This document shows, one piece after another, positions 1-12,302 of a stretch of 64,000 bases of DNA (the first letter of the stretch is position 1; the number at the start of each line of letters is the position of its first letter). Origin of the DNA: Omphalotus guepiniiformis (lineage: Eukaryota; Basidiomycota; Agaricomycetes; Agaricales; Omphalotaceae). The stretch covers positions 248,001-312,000 of the forward strand of contig JAQOOI010000011.1 in the NCBI GenBank assembly GCA_028554645.1. Reading direction: 5' to 3'. A model generated the notes under the pieces. The model made no database searches, was not told the DNA's origin, and saw only the letters and a list, made by a program, of their open reading frames with translations. Position numbers and translations under genes: made by a program.

Positions 1-73
1 TGCGAAGCCATCGGTCCGGTACTAGAAGTTGCCATGATTCTTCACTGTCAGCTCAGGCTGGTTTTCTTCTCTC

Positions 74-2589
74 ATGTCCCCTCACGATGTTGACGACGTT
101 ACGGACCTCGAGTCCGAAAAGGGGGGCAGTCAAGACCAGTCGAGTAGTGGAATCCTGGAAGAAGATAGCAAAGACCTCGAGCGACCAAGTTCAGGACCTC
201 TGGCGAAGCAGGATATTGTGGAAGAAGCAGTCAAACTGGATCGTTGCCTCACGCATACATTGACCTCATCTATATCAGACGAGGTCCTGGTTGACTGGGA
301 TGGGCCCAACGATCCGAATAATCCCAAAAAGTGAGGGATTCAACCGTCTCGAGCGCCACGTTACGATTTCTGCAATTGATCTCGAGCTCTACGTTTTTCT
401 AGCTGGTCTAATAATCGGAAATGGGCGGCGACACTCATCGTTGCATGCTTTACATTTGTTTCTCCCGTTTCATCATCTATTATTGCCCCGGCAAGCAATA
501 ACGTAGCAGCCGATTTTGGTATAACGAAAAGCGTGGTGGTTGATATGATCACTTCAATTTTCGTTCTTGGTTTTGGTGAGGGACAGATTTCTCCCTTTCC
601 ATTTTCTCTCAAGGCTGATATCATATAGCCATTGGACCGCTGGTGAGGACACTGCCAGCATCCGTCCACATGCGCGGGCTAACATCGACCTTTACCTATG
701 ATACAGCTCGTGGGCCCTCTAAGCGAAATTTTCGGCCGATCGAAAGTGATACAGTTCGCAAATGTGTTCTTCCTGGGTACGTTATGTTTATTTTTGAAAG
801 CATATACTCGTCATCTAAAACTGTAGTTAAGTTTGGAATCTGGCATGTGGCTTTGCGCAGAACACCACACAGTTGATCGTATTCAGATTTTTCGCTGGTA
901 TTGGGGGGAGCGCACCTCTTGCTGTAAGTGTCGGCGTATTCTGTTTGGGTTGGACTTGACGGATAATGCTATGTAGATTGGAGGTGCTGTGATTGGTGAT
1001 ACGTTTCATCCTGAGCAAAGAGGAGGAGCTATGGCAATCTACGCCTTGGGACCGATGTTAGGACCAGCTGTGGGTCCTGTTGCCGGTGCTTGGTGAATTA
1101 CTTCCGGATCCGTCGTTTCTTGATATAGATTACTGATGTATCTTTTCAGGATAGCTGAGAGGGTCAGCTGGCGCTGGGTAGTGAGTAGGATTTAGAACCT
1201 GGAAGTACGACTTACTAACCCGCTCCACCTTTCTGATGTAGTTCTGGTGTACCACCATTTTTGACGTGATAGTCCAAATCGCCGGTGTGCTATACTTGCA
1301 AGAGAGTACGTTGTTGTTCACCTAATTCTGAATTTACCATGTGAATGCTAAAGCTTCCTAGCCTATGCTCCTGTCTTACTCGAACGTAAGGCGCGAAGAA
1401 TGGCGAAAAGTTTAGCGTCTGATGCTGAGAAGGGTAACGGCAAACCACCACCACAGCTTCGTACTATTTACGATGGTCAGCTTGATCGTAGGTATGTCTA
1501 CTAAATGCGGTATAGATTCGGTAAGATGCCGAAAGCTGATGCACTGTTCCTTTATCCTCGAGCTGGCAGGCAGTTTTCAGCGCAGCTCTCACACGACCGT
1601 TTATGTTATTCTTCTGCGAGCCTATTCTGCAAGTACTAGGCATCTACATGGCATTCATATACGGTATATTCTACTGTATGTCTTCGTCCTTGTACTTCTT
1701 CTGCATAACTCATTTTATGATTATGGCGTTCCTTCTTTCCACCTTAGTGTCGATCACTACCATGCCGACTATATTCATCAATGTATACCACCAATCCGTT
1801 GGCATCATGGGCTTACACTATATCGCCCTCGGGGCTGGTATGGCGTTCGCTAGTTATGCAAATTCCAAGACTATGGACAGAATATACATGTATTACAAGC
1901 ATAAGAACGGCGGTATCGGGGAACCTGAGTTCCGTGTTCGTAAGTATCTATCATTCCTTGCGTTTTCGACTCTTTTGATTTGTTTCCGTTGCAGCTACCA
2001 TCGTACCAGCTTCGATAGCCTTTCCGATAGGGATCTTGTTGAGTGGTTGGGCGGCGCAAGAACACATACACTGGATTGTTGCTGACATTGTTCGTCCCCA
2101 TATCCTTCGATCAATATATTCTATTCTTAAACGTTCTGCGGACAGGGATTTTTCTTGATCGGATGTGGAATGATCCTTGCTTTCCAATCCATTCAGACTT
2201 ATATCGTTGATGTATTCACGCTATATGCTGCTTCAGGTGCGCAGAGCTCAAACAGCGTTTATAATCGTACCTGTCAAGGTTAATACGCACTGAGCTGAAT
2301 GCATGGTTTGTGCGAATATAGGTATCGCAGCAGTAGGTTGTCTGCGTGCACTTTTTGGATTCGGGTTCCCGCTTTTTGCTGATTCTATGTATGATGCTCT
2401 CGGCTTCGGCAAAGGCAACACTATCTTAGCTGTGGTGGCAGTCATCATTGGATGCCCTGCGTGAGTGTCCTTGTCGTTCTTTCACTGGTTCACGATTTTT
2501 TATTGATACGTGGTGAGATTATTAGGCCGTGGATTTTCTGGTTTTATGGCAAGAAGATCCGATTGGCAAGTAATTATGCAAAAAAATAG
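74..2589 (+). CDS. MFS drug/polyamine-type exporter (DHA1-like)
   Basis: Twelve-helix major facilitator protein expected in the plasma membrane or vacuole, exporting small molecules by proton antiport. The N-terminal ~80 residues are acidic and hydrophilic and end in the VDWDGPNDPNNPKNW motif typical of fungal DHA1 exporters. After that come hydrophobic exons, the motif-A-like loop GPLSEIFGRSKV (about 720-760), GPMLGPAVGPVAGAW (about 1055-1095) and NVYHQSVGIMGLHYIALGAG (about 1780-1845). The last exon ends in a short lysine-rich tail, stop 2587-2589. At least eight introns interrupt it; the first runs from the GTGAGG at about 330 to the TAG at about 408. The ATG at 74 opens the frame and no better upstream start is visible, but only 73 bases precede it. 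I see no frameshift. Substrate is unknown; polyamine or drug export is a family-level inference. Confidence 0.85.
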
Positions 2590-3065
2590 TGGCAGATGGG
2601 CCTTTTTTCCAGTTTTCTCGGCTTCTTGAAAGCGTTGAATTGTGTCGAAGACTTATTTCTTGCTGGCTTTGGGATCGTCACTATTTCAACCCACAGATTA
2701 CTCATCAAGTTCACATCCTGGTACATCGTTTCCAAATCTTGGACTTCATATCTTTCTCGCCTCCTAGACTAGACTAGACCATGCAACCCTGTATCTGTAT
2801 CCTTGAAGAATAGACATCTGATCTTTCTGTTGTGTGAGCCACGAATGTTGGTCGTCGGTGATTCATTCGCGGTTCAAGCGAGTTCTCACTATTACGTGAT
2901 CCGGAAGTACATGTCGCCATCTGTCTCTCGAATCCCAAGCTTGCTTCTCAACCATCACTACGCCTTTCTGAATCTCTATTTGTTTCTCCTTCATATTTCT
3001 ATTTCTTCATTACTAGTAGTACTATTTTCATCCTTCCTACTTCTACATTTACAACCTTTTACAAC
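2590..3065. other. Intergenic region with pyrimidine-rich leader
   Basis: No gene seen. The last ~110 bases before the ATG at 3066 are very rich in C and T on the + strand, as is common in fungal promoter and 5' leader regions, and probably serve the gene at 3066. Confidence 0.4.
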
Positions 3066-4790
3066 ATGTCTACTTTTCTCACTGTTCCGGCTACGCTTGA
3101 CGCGCTGGCGCTGTCAGCTTCGTCTTCATCTTCCTCTTCTGCCTATTCGTTCTTTGGTTCTAGAAATCGCTTATCGGATTTTTCGCAATCGGACGTATCA
3201 CCTCCGTTATCGCCCATGCAAGAAGATGTGGAATGCTGTGGTGGATCCGCTAAAACGGGACAGTTGACGAAGACACGGGAGTTTTCCTCGGCGACGTCTG
3301 CACATGCTACTCTATCAGTCGGGATGTACAAACGCCGGAACTCTGAGGCCGATACACATGGTGCTGTGGACGAGACTGGATACGATGCCGAATATGAAGA
3401 CGTGGGCACGATGGGAATGGGATCTAGAAAGAGGAAGTTGTTTACGAAGAGAAGGGTTTCGCAGGTCTCGTATTCGCCTCCTATAACGGTAAGTGATTTG
3501 CCGAAATGGAAGTTGATGGTAGCTGCATTGACTTTATGGACACAGATGGTGTATGACCGATCATCAAGTCCCGAGGAGCTCGCCAGCAAGCAAGATAGTT
3601 TTACTGGAGATATGCGTTCCCCAAATGTGACGAAATTCCCTGTCCGACCGAATCTTCGTCCTATGGAGTCTTGGTTATTGAATTCGCCTTCTCCTATTAT
3701 TGCTTTACCTTCTCCTAAGGTTCCAATGATCATGAATGCTATTCGAGTGGCACCAAGTAGTATGCCAATCAAACCTTGCCTTAAACCATTCTGTCCGTCT
3801 CCCTCAATGTCGCCTATCGATTTTCTTCCGTCGCCTTTGGTGAATCACTTGTCCTGCGCGATCTTGCCTCCTGGTAGCTCCAAGCAAAGAGGTGTCGGTT
3901 TGGGACTGAAACTCCCCGGGGATACTTCTGTAGGCCTTCCCTCCCTTTGCGCTAAACCAGACGAAGCTGGTGGTACAAGAAAACAAGATACGGATCTGGT
4001 TGGATTGGGTATTACTCTGTCCTCATTGTCGACCAACGTCAACAAGGAGAATGCGACGACAAAAACAAGGAAACGTCAATCGTTTGTCGGACTTGGCCGT
4101 GGGACGCCTCCGAGTCTCAGGACGAGCGGAAGTGTTCAAATTGATTCAGACGAGTCTTCTGCCACATTGAAGCTCGATGCCAGAGATGACGGTGCCTGCG
4201 CTTTCGATTTGACGACGGTGAAGTCTGATCAAGAGACTCGAGAAAGTGTAAACAGTACAACCAGTGTCCCAACGCAAACCTTGTTACAGCCTCCTGCTAA
4301 GGGTTGTTCCGTTAGGAGTCAACGGCCTCGTATTTGCGTGAATGTGTCGCAGAACTTCTGTTATCCCGAGGCCCGGAGGCGATTGTTCACTATTCACGAA
4401 TCGCCTACCTACGCTGGCGCCTGTACTGAAGCGACGAGCTGCCGAAATCGGAGTCCAACCACTCCATGTTCTAGGTACCGTTTCAGAACTTCGAGCGAAA
4501 AGGCGAGCAACACTTCTCGTTCTCCTGGCCTTCAATGTACTCCTCGCCGGTGTCCAGTCTCCTCATGGGTTCGAAGGGCTCCTTCACTTTGCTCCCCGGT
4601 TTCTTCACCCAGGTCGCCCAAGTCCCCGTGGCTGATTCGGACATGGAGTCCAGATACTATGGCAAGATCTCCAGCGGAGGTTAGGCGTGCACAAGGTGCG
4701 AAGTGGAAGGAAGGAGTGAAATCCGAGCTCCCTGTCGAACGGTTTCAGAATATGAGCGTGGCTGGTTTGGGATTGGAGACGTTGTTTTGA
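3066..4790 (+). CDS. Ser/Pro-rich protein of unknown function
   Basis: I do not recognise a domain. The frame is open for 574 codons. Positions 3489-3545 read GTAAGT...ACAG, are 57 nt long, start at a codon boundary and contain no stop, so this is probably an intron and the protein is probably 555 residues. The product is low-complexity: a serine run near residue 20-28, SPPLSP, the basic patch SRKRKLFTKRR (possible nuclear localisation signal), repeated short SP/PSP motifs (about residues 190-260) and an Arg/Ser/Pro-rich tail. Such composition suggests a disordered, phosphorylated regulatory protein, but that is inference. The start is the first ATG after a pyrimidine-rich leader. The neighbour NUP42 begins 240 bases downstream on the same strand. 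Confidence 0.6.
   Translation: MSTFLTVPATLDALALSASSSSSSSAYSFFGSRNRLSDFSQSDVSPPLSPMQEDVECCGGSAKTGQLTKTREFSSATSAHATLSVGMYKRRNSEADTHGAVDETGYDAEYEDVGTMGMGSRKRKLFTKRRVSQVSYSPPITVSDLPKWKLMVAALTLWTQMVYDRSSSPEELASKQDSFTGDMRSPNVTKFPVRPNLRPMESWLLNSPSPIIALPSPKVPMIMNAIRVAPSSMPIKPCLKPFCPSPSMSPIDFLPSPLVNHLSCAILPPGSSKQRGVGLGLKLPGDTSVGLPSLCAKPDEAGGTRKQDTDLVGLGITLSSLSTNVNKENATTKTRKRQSFVGLGRGTPPSLRTSGSVQIDSDESSATLKLDARDDGACAFDLTTVKSDQETRESVNSTTSVPTQTLLQPPAKGCSVRSQRPRICVNVSQNFCYPEARRRLFTIHESPTYAGACTEATSCRNRSPTTPCSRYRFRTSSEKASNTSRSPGLQCTPRRCPVSSWVRRAPSLCSPVSSPRSPKSPWLIRTWSPDTMARSPAEVRRAQGAKWKEGVKSELPVERFQNMSVAGLGLETLF
3489..3545 (+). other. Probable stop-free in-frame intron
   Basis: GTAAGT donor, branch-like TTGAC about 15 nt from the end, ACAG acceptor, 57 nt, phase 0. 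The open frame reads through it, so gene callers may retain 19 extra residues. Confidence 0.6.
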
Positions 4791-5029
4791 GCAAGCTCTC
4801 GCCTGCAGGTCTCAGGTGCCGATTAACTACTATTTAGACACGTATACAACATTTTTATCTTGTAGTACCCGATGTAATTGTAGAATAAACCAGTTTCTGA
4901 GTTTTTGAAGCTCTTTTTCGGACTGACTCATCGAGCACGTGATTCATTTCATTCTTGGTCGGAACGTTGCGTTCAACGGTTGAACGCCCATCGCCTTCTT
5001 GCGCCTTCAACTACTCTTTCTCATACTTC

Positions 5030-7245
5030 ATGGTAGGTTCACATCTTGATTCCAACATGACGCTCTCTCGATGAATCTCTTAGGCGATATGTCAATTCTT
5101 CATGCGAGGCAATTGCCGTTTCGGCGACAATTGCAGAAACGAACATCCTGCTAGTCGAGGTGGTTTTGGCAGTGCTTCAAATTTTGGTAGTACGTTTCAA
5201 TCATCTTATGCTTCACGACTCCTTCATTCAAACATCCCACTCAGATCAGACATGGTCCAACTCAAATAATACAAGCAGAGCTAGCGCAGAGGCAAAAGCC
5301 AGTACCAGTCTATTCTCGTGAGTGTTGTATATTATCTTCTCTGGGACGTTTCCTAAAATCTATTAAACTAGACAGGACTCTATACTGAATGACATCGGTG
5401 TTGGAAAGGAGAAACCTTTATGGCCGCTTTCATCTTATGGTGTCGCCAAGTATGAACCGACACTTGTCACTGGCCTCGATGAATCTTTCGAGGAATTACG
5501 ATGCAAAGCGTCTGTTGCCATGTCATCTGGGAATGTTCAACAATATGCAAGTACGAAACCTTGATCTTCCAAGTTTTGTGTCCTGAAATTCGAGGCCGAC
5601 TGTTTAGATGCAATATGAAACGGAAAAGATATCCCAAGCTGATTCGACGTATGCTGTGAGTGGCTATCCATTGCTTTCTATTGCCTGTGGATTTCTTTAC
5701 CTCAAGCTTTAGAACGCCCGGAGTAACATTCATCAATTTCATGATCGGGCAACTAAGCAGAATGGTGCATCATCAGGAGCGAATGGTGCTACTTCTGGTA
5801 GTGGTCCGAGCTCAGCGTTCGGATCTGGAAGTGCGTTTGGTTCCTCAGGAGCAGGAACGTCAGCTTTCGGTGCTGGTGCTGGCGCTGGGAATAGTACAGG
5901 TGCTTTTGGTGGCACTTCTGCGTTTGGTAAACCAGCATTCGGCCAGTCAGCTTTTGGCCAGTCAGCGTTTGGACAAACGGCCTCTGGAGGAACTTCGACA
6001 CCTGCAGCTTCGACCTCTGCGTTTGGTCAACCTGCGGCTCAAGCAACCTCGGCTTTTGGGAAACCTGCTGCACCGACTGCGTCTGTGTTTGGACAAACCA
6101 GTCAACCGACGTCTGTGTTTGGCCAATCTAGTCAAACGACGTCGGCGTTTGGCCAAACCAGTCAATCGACTTCAGCGTTTGGCCAGCCTAGTCAACCGGC
6201 ATCTGCGTTTGGCCAAACCAATCAACCGGCTTCAGCGTTTGGCCAGCCCAGTCAACCAACGTCCGCGTTTGGCCAACCCAGTCAACCGACCGCCGCGTTT
6301 GGTCAAACCAGTCAACCGACCGCCGCGTTTGGTCAGACCAGTCAACCGACTTCCGCGTTTGGTCAACGTAGTCAGCCGACATCTACTTTCGGTCAGCCTA
6401 GCCAGCCAACTTCATTGCTGCTGAAACCAGCCACAGCAGGCGCATTTAGTGCCTTTGCTAGCTCGGGACCAAGTGTGTTTGGAGCTACGGCTAATGCTAA
6501 TTCGGGAAGTGCTTTCGGTGGTGGGAGTGGTGGGGGTGCATTTGGTGGTGGTGGAGGTGGTGTAGGTGGTGGTGGTTTCTCAGCGTTTGCAGGAAACCAA
6601 CCGACAGCATTTGGGGGGTCTTCAGCTCCTTCAGCCCCTTCCACGGGGGCAGGAGGGTCGGTTTTTGGGCAGACAGGGTTTGGAGGTGGAAATGCTGCGG
6701 GTGGTGCGGCTAATGCACCACCTACATCAGCGTTCGGTGCATTAGCTCCCGCCCAACCATCGACGTCGGCGTTCGGATCTAACGTCAGTGCATCTCAACC
6801 ATCTGCTTTTGGTCCAACTGGGGCATTCGGTACGCCTGCACCTGCCCCTTCAGCGTTTGGTGCGTTCTCCAACCCTGCTACTGCAAGCTCCCCGTTCGGG
6901 GCCACCGCTGCCAAATCTGCTTTCGGCGCCACATCTTCCACCTCAGCATTTCCCTCTTCTGCTTCTGCGCCCTCATTATCCAGCAATACCAATAATAATG
7001 GATCTTTCATGAGTAGTTTCGCATCTCAGCCTTCACTCAACGCCGCCTCTGCTGCGGCTTTTATGCCCGACTTCTCTCTGGGCTCAGCTAAAGGCTCGTA
7101 CAAACCCGGGAAGACGCCATATGATGCTCTGTTGCCGCCCGACTACGCGCAGCTGGTGCCGAAAGGGGCAATAGAGGCGTTCAAGAAGGAGAAATTTGAC
7201 TGGGGGGAAGTTCCGGAGTGGGTGCCCCCTTTAGAGATGAGGTAG
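5030..7245 (+). CDS. NUP42: FG nucleoporin NUP42 (CCCH finger plus FG repeats)
   Basis: Cytoplasmic-face nucleoporin that works with Gle1 and the helicase Dbp5 in mRNA export. Six exons: 5030-5032, 5084-5186, 5245-5317, 5372-5546, 5608-5655, 5713-7245, summing to 1935 nt (644 residues). The first coding exon is only the ATG; it joins to give [18 protein letters not shown], closely matching the N-terminus of animal NUP42, with a C-x7-C-x5-C-x3-H zinc finger. The middle is rich in FG dipeptides (SAFG, FGQ), including a perfect 10-residue repeat tract. The C-terminus ([17 protein letters not shown]) matches the family's Gle1-binding tail. The fourth intron (5547-5607) has a GC donor; the nearest GT alternative gives an immediate stop. 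Identification is firm from both ends of the protein. Confidence 0.92.
5547..5607 (+). other. GC-AG intron in NUP42
   Basis: The donor is TAT|GCAAGT and the acceptor TTTAG, 61 nt. The frame is kept (Q-Y|M-Q-Y). The only nearby GT, at 5551, leads to a stop after joining. GCAAGT is the usual sequence of real GC donors. Confidence 0.75.
6091..6420 (+). repeat. 30-bp coding minisatellite, 11 units
   Basis: Eleven exact-length 30-base units encode the decapeptide [10 protein letters not shown] with small variations ([20 protein letters not shown]). The last unit has lost the final FG. The constant 30-base period keeps the NUP42 frame while allowing copy-number change. Confidence 0.9.
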
Positions 7246-7465
7246 CTCTCCAGTGAGAGCTCATATCTGATGTACCATAGCCTTGTATTTATTATCAATG
7301 TACTTAGTATTTTCACTATAAATGAGTAGTCCTCGGGTGGCAATAAAATTTTAGGCTATTTTCAGTACACGAGGATAGCCTGCCCTAAATCATTACATAA
7401 GCTAACGCGTCCCCCCCGGAGTTAAAATTAGAGTGTTGTTTAGGATCCACCACTACGACGCGACG

Positions 7466-10400
7466 ATGGCGCGTCAGCCTCGCGCTCAGTCCTCAGACAA
7501 CGAATCTCAGAAAGAAAATACTTATCTGTCTCAACAAAATACCTCCGCTAAAGTCAAAATGGAGAAAGTCAAACAAGGCCAGGTGAAGGTCAAGGCTGAG
7601 AACGCGAAGAGATTGAGGACGCGCGCGGATCGAGCTGAACCTACTGAGAGGCCTCAGGTTGAGAATGGTGAAATGGGTGATGGTGAAGAAGATGATGACC
7701 GTGATGCTGAAGGAGATGATGATGATAGTGCTGATGAGGAAGAAAGTGGCTCGCCAAAGGGTCGTAAACGCGCTCGGGTGAATAGTGAAGGCGATTCAAG
7801 GCCTTCTCAGCTCACGACCGAGACCGAACGCGTTCGTGCTGTTACTTTGCCTCGTGATGTCGATGGGTTAGTGTTGTTCATCACCGTTTTTTCTTTGGCG
7901 CTAATATGATTGCATTGTCTTAGTTTTATTCCTGGGTCTATCGTTCGAATCCAGTTGCGGAATTTTGTCACCTATGATTTCGTTGAATTTCGTCCAGGAC
8001 CTTATTTGAATATGATTATCGGACCCAACGGTACTGGGAAGAGTAGTATTGCGTGTGCCATCGCGATCGGTCTCAACTTCCCGCCTGAAGTGCGTCGCTC
8101 TCTAGCTTTCGTTCTTTTGATATTCATCTCACTTCACTTGCAGATATTGGGTCGAGCAAAAGAGATTAATAGCTTTGTCAAGATCGGGACTCAAGACGGA
8201 CACATTGAGATTGAACTTAAGGCTCCCAAGGGCAAGCCCAACCTCGTCATATGCCGCAAACTCAGGGCGGATTCTAAAAGCTCGTCCTATACCTTGAATG
8301 GTAAACCCGCTACCGGGAAAGAGATCACCAATAAGGTGGCCGAGCTTAATGTGCAAGTTGGCAACTTATGGTACGCGTAGTGATTCTTTCTCATTGCTTT
8401 CTCTGAGGCTAACCCCCCTTTGTAGCTCTTTTCTCCCGCAGGACAAAGTGTCGAGCTTCGCTATGATGTCGTCGCAGCAACTTCTCAAAGAAACTCAGAA
8501 GGCAGCGGGGGATGAGAATTTGAGCAATTGGCATGAAACTCTCATCCGCTCGGGCAAGCTCCACAGCAGAATCCAAGACGTAGGTTTTGCTCTTTGTAGT
8601 GCAAGCCACGAGACTGACTCTCCCTCATAGCAAATTAAAGACGAGGATGATCAGCTTCGTCAGATGCGCGAACGTAACGAGGCCATCGAGCGAGAAATCG
8701 AACGACACAACGAACGAAAGAGAATTGAACGCGAGATCGCCTTACTTGAATTGTTCATCCCTTGCGCTGAATATCGTGAACTTCGGGTCAAATATACCCA
8801 GGCGAAAGACGAGCAGCGGAGACTGCATCAGAAGGTCAAGGAACTGAAGGAGAAGAATGCCCCTGCCCACGCACTTCTGAAGTAAGTCTCCTCGAATGGT
8901 GACGCATCTCTGCTGAGGCCTCTTATTTACCTGTAGCACCCTTAAGACGAAGCACAAGGAATGTGAAAAGACACGTGAGCAAAGGAAGAAGGCGACACAG
9001 GGTAAATTCGACAAGCTGTCAAGGATGTGGAATGAGAACGAGAAAATGGTACGAGTGTGTTCTGTAGTGCTGCCATGTCTTTATTGAATCGCCTGTAGGA
9101 GGAATTGGCGGAGGAGCTCTCTAGTAAGCTCGAACGAATCAAGCAGGAGGAAAGAGATCGTGCTCAGAAGATCACCAACCTCAAGGCGGAGATACAGAGA
9201 CAAAGGGAAGATCACAATAGGCCGCTTGAGGTTGAGAGTGTCGAAGTCCTTCACCAAGAGATGGTATGACTGTTTTCGTGCCTTCTGGCTCCGCCCTTGC
9301 TAATGCTATTGTCTGTTCAAAGAGACAACTCAATCTCGAGAAAAGCGATATAATCTCTCGTAGAACTGAAGTAGAGACGAAGTTGCAAACCGCTGCTTAT
9401 ACTAAGGAAGAACTCAATCGTCAGCAGGACATGGCAAGACGCTCGTAGGTCTTTTTACCTTGATGCTGTTACCGCCGTATGCTGATGTGGTTTTTTAACA
9501 GGTTAAGAGAACTCAATAGCGTCGATACTCAGAAGTTGGACAATTTGAATAAATGGGATAGAGACACGCATGACGCTATACTATGGCTTCGTCAGAACCA
9601 ACATCAATTCAAGATGGAAGTTATCGAGCCTTCTATCATGTCGCTCACTGTACCCGATAAACGGTACGCGAGTGCAGTTGAATCGATGTTCAATGCTACT
9701 CAATTGAAGGTACGCTTTTTTTGACATCCTATCTTCGTTCAACTGTTCTAAAAACATAATTATGAAGACTTTTGTTGCGCAATGCCGAGAGGACTTGGAC
9801 ACAATAAACAGGTGTCTCAACGACAATCCCGGTCTGGGTAGGAGAGCTCGCATTGCAACCTGGTTCCGTGATCGAGCTCCACTTGCTCCTCCACCTATGA
9901 CCCCCGAAGAGGTATGTCAAGTGTTTGCATCTAACTGCATTGGCTCATTCCCATTTTCTTCAAGCTACAACATCTCCATTTTGACGGGTACCTTCTCAAT
10001 TATGTTAACTGCCCGGAGCCTCTTCGGTGGTATCTGAGCATGGAATTACAATTCCATCGAACTGTAAGCTTTCTATCGCCTTTCTTCTAAATACTACATC
10101 TAATTTCTTCTCGCTGTGCCATTTTAGGCTGTTGGTCTCAATGGGCGAGCCATTGACATCACCCTTGCGACTCAGGCAGTGTCAAGGCCCGTCGGAGGCT
10201 ATAGTGGTGGTGGAACTTTCATTGCCGGAAGCACAATGAACATGGTCACTCGCTCCAGATACGGGAAAAGGGCTGTGGGCAACATGACGCGTGAAATTAG
10301 GCCAGCAAGGAATCTCATCGCCATGACTAGTAAGTCACTCTTCACTTGGGAAGGTTACAGTTACTGACAATGTGGCATTCTACAGTCGATGCCGACCGTA

Positions 10401-12302
10401 AACGCATGCTCGACGCTGAGATTGCCGAGTGTGCGACTAGGCTGGCCATTATTGACGACGAATTGAAAGGCTATGACGCAGAGTCAAAGCAAGTCGAGAT
10501 AGATTCTCGAGACCTTGATAAACGCTATGTAAGCCTTCTTTCAGCATACTTTATTGGATACGCATACTAAGGGTTTTTTTCCAACAGGGGGATATCGACA
10601 GGCGCAAGAAAGCAATCAAATCAGCTCAAGAATCGAAGATAAAGCTGAAAGCGGCCATAGGTATTTTAAATGCTTTTTTTGCTGTTTCTGCGTGGAGTTG
10701 ACGCAATAACCAGAAAGGAATGTGAAGAAACTCAAAGAGATGCAGGATGTTCCCTCCGCAGAGGAAGAACGTCAAAAGACTAAAGTGAGACTGCTCAATA
10801 ATGCAAAGAAGCGTGCAGAGATTGTGAAAGAGTATACCGTATGTCCTCCTTTCCTTAAGCGAGCAAGTTCTCATCTCTGCTTTAGGAGCTGGTCAAGACC
10901 ATTGTCGTTGACCAAATGGTAACAACGCGTATTGGCCTCGAGTTCCTCCAGATTGGCGCCAATAAAACTGCACTAGAAGAGCTTTGCAAGCGGAAGGACG
11001 AGAAGCATCAGAAAGCTTTGCAGGAGTTTGATGCAGGTCAGTGATTTTGCCTCAGGAGGATCACCAACCATGATAGTCTGACCTTCCTCTTACAGCCGAT
11101 AAAGAATTCCGTAGAGTGAAGGACGCGTCTTCAGACGCCCTTGAACGCAGTCGTGCTGCTCTGAACGAAGCGTCTGAAGAGTTTGCTCAGGTCTGGGAAG
11201 AAGCCGAGGCGAAACGAAAGCGGTACTATGATGCGCTCGAAGTAGCCAAGCAGAAGAAGGAAGGAGAAGCACCGTCCGCCGAGGGTGTTGACCTTCGTAC
11301 TGCGGATCAGTATAAAGCTGACCTCGAAGGGCAACGCGCACAGCTGGAGCTTATCCATAAGACTAACCCTGGTGTAGTCGAGCAGTACGAGAAGAGAAAG
11401 CAAGACGTGAGTATTTGTGTCCTTCTGCTCTATTGAAAGTGGTTGGTTGACAACGACGCGTGGTAGATCGAGAAACTTGAGGAGACTCTGGCTCAGCGAC
11501 GGCAGGAAGCGGAGAAGGTAGAGAAGAACATAAAGACAGCAAGGGTGCGTTGTGTTCTTCAATATGAATATCCCCGACACGTTCTAATGTTCATGGCAGG
11601 ACCGTTGGCAACCTGCACTCGAGAGACTGGTCAAGAGCATTGGAGAGAAATTCTCTGCGGCATTCGATCGTACGTCACATCCAGCTTCACTTGGTCATCA
11701 TTTCTGACTCGAGATGTATAGGCATCGGATGTGCTGGAGAAATCCGAATCAGCGAGAACGAGGACTATGATAAATGGGCCATTGATATTCTTGTCAAATT
11801 CCGAGACGAGGAGAAGCTTCAGTTATTGACGGGTCAGCGTCAATCGGGAGGAGTATGTTTTCTAACTGCCTTTTGACATGTCTTTTATTTAGTATTGCTC
11901 TGCAGGAACGTTCCTTGACGACCATCCTATACCTCATGAGTTTGACAGAGCAGGCCCGCGCACCTTTCTCGCTCGTAGACGAAATCAATCAGGTAAATAT
12001 GCTTGCTCGTTAGGCCTTTTACCTCCTTGATTAACCATATCGTGTTTTGCTAGGGAATGGACCAACGAGCCGAGCGAGCCGTACATGACAATATGGTCGA
12101 AGTGACATGCAAGGATGACGCTGCTCAGTACTTCCTCATCACTCCCAAGCTGCTCCCTGACCTCAAATATCACGAACGTATGAAAGTTTTGTGTGTCAAC
12201 AACGGAGAATGGCTTCCCGAGGAGAAAGGTCTGGGCGATATGATGCGCATGGTTAAGGGGTATGTTAATAGCAGGAAAGAGAGGGCTTCCACTGGCCATT
12301 AG
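7466..12302 (+). CDS. SMC5: SMC5, SMC5/6 complex ATPase
   Basis: Nuclear ATPase of the SMC5/6 complex, acting in recombination repair and replication-fork maintenance with SMC6 and the NSE subunits. Start is taken at ATG 7466, in a run of basic and then acidic low-complexity residues (about 130) before the conserved head. Walker A GPNGTGKSS is at 8021-8047, the Q-loop SFLPQDKV at about 8426-8452, the signature QSGGERS is split by an intron at about 11850-11905, and Walker B PFSLVDEINQGMDQRAE lies at about 11963-12075. The long middle is highly charged coiled coil, with a hinge around 9500-10300. The closing NNGEWLP and ITPKLLPDL are typical of SMC5 rather than RAD50 or SMC6. About fifteen introns are present, all short. 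No frameshift was noticed. It follows NUP42 by 220 bases on the same strand. Confidence 0.92.

Noticed and set aside
6091..6420. CRISPR-like array
   Set aside because: Regular 30-base units with no unique spacers, inside a coding frame of a eukaryotic gene.
6188..6644. Antisense and alternative frames within the NUP42 repeats
   Set aside because: A 30-base repeat gives open frames in every phase; only the FG frame joins to the conserved N- and C-termini.
7466..12302. RAD50 or SMC6 as the identity of the SMC gene
   Set aside because: SFLPQDKV, the ITPKLLPDL end and lack of a CxxC zinc hook favour SMC5.
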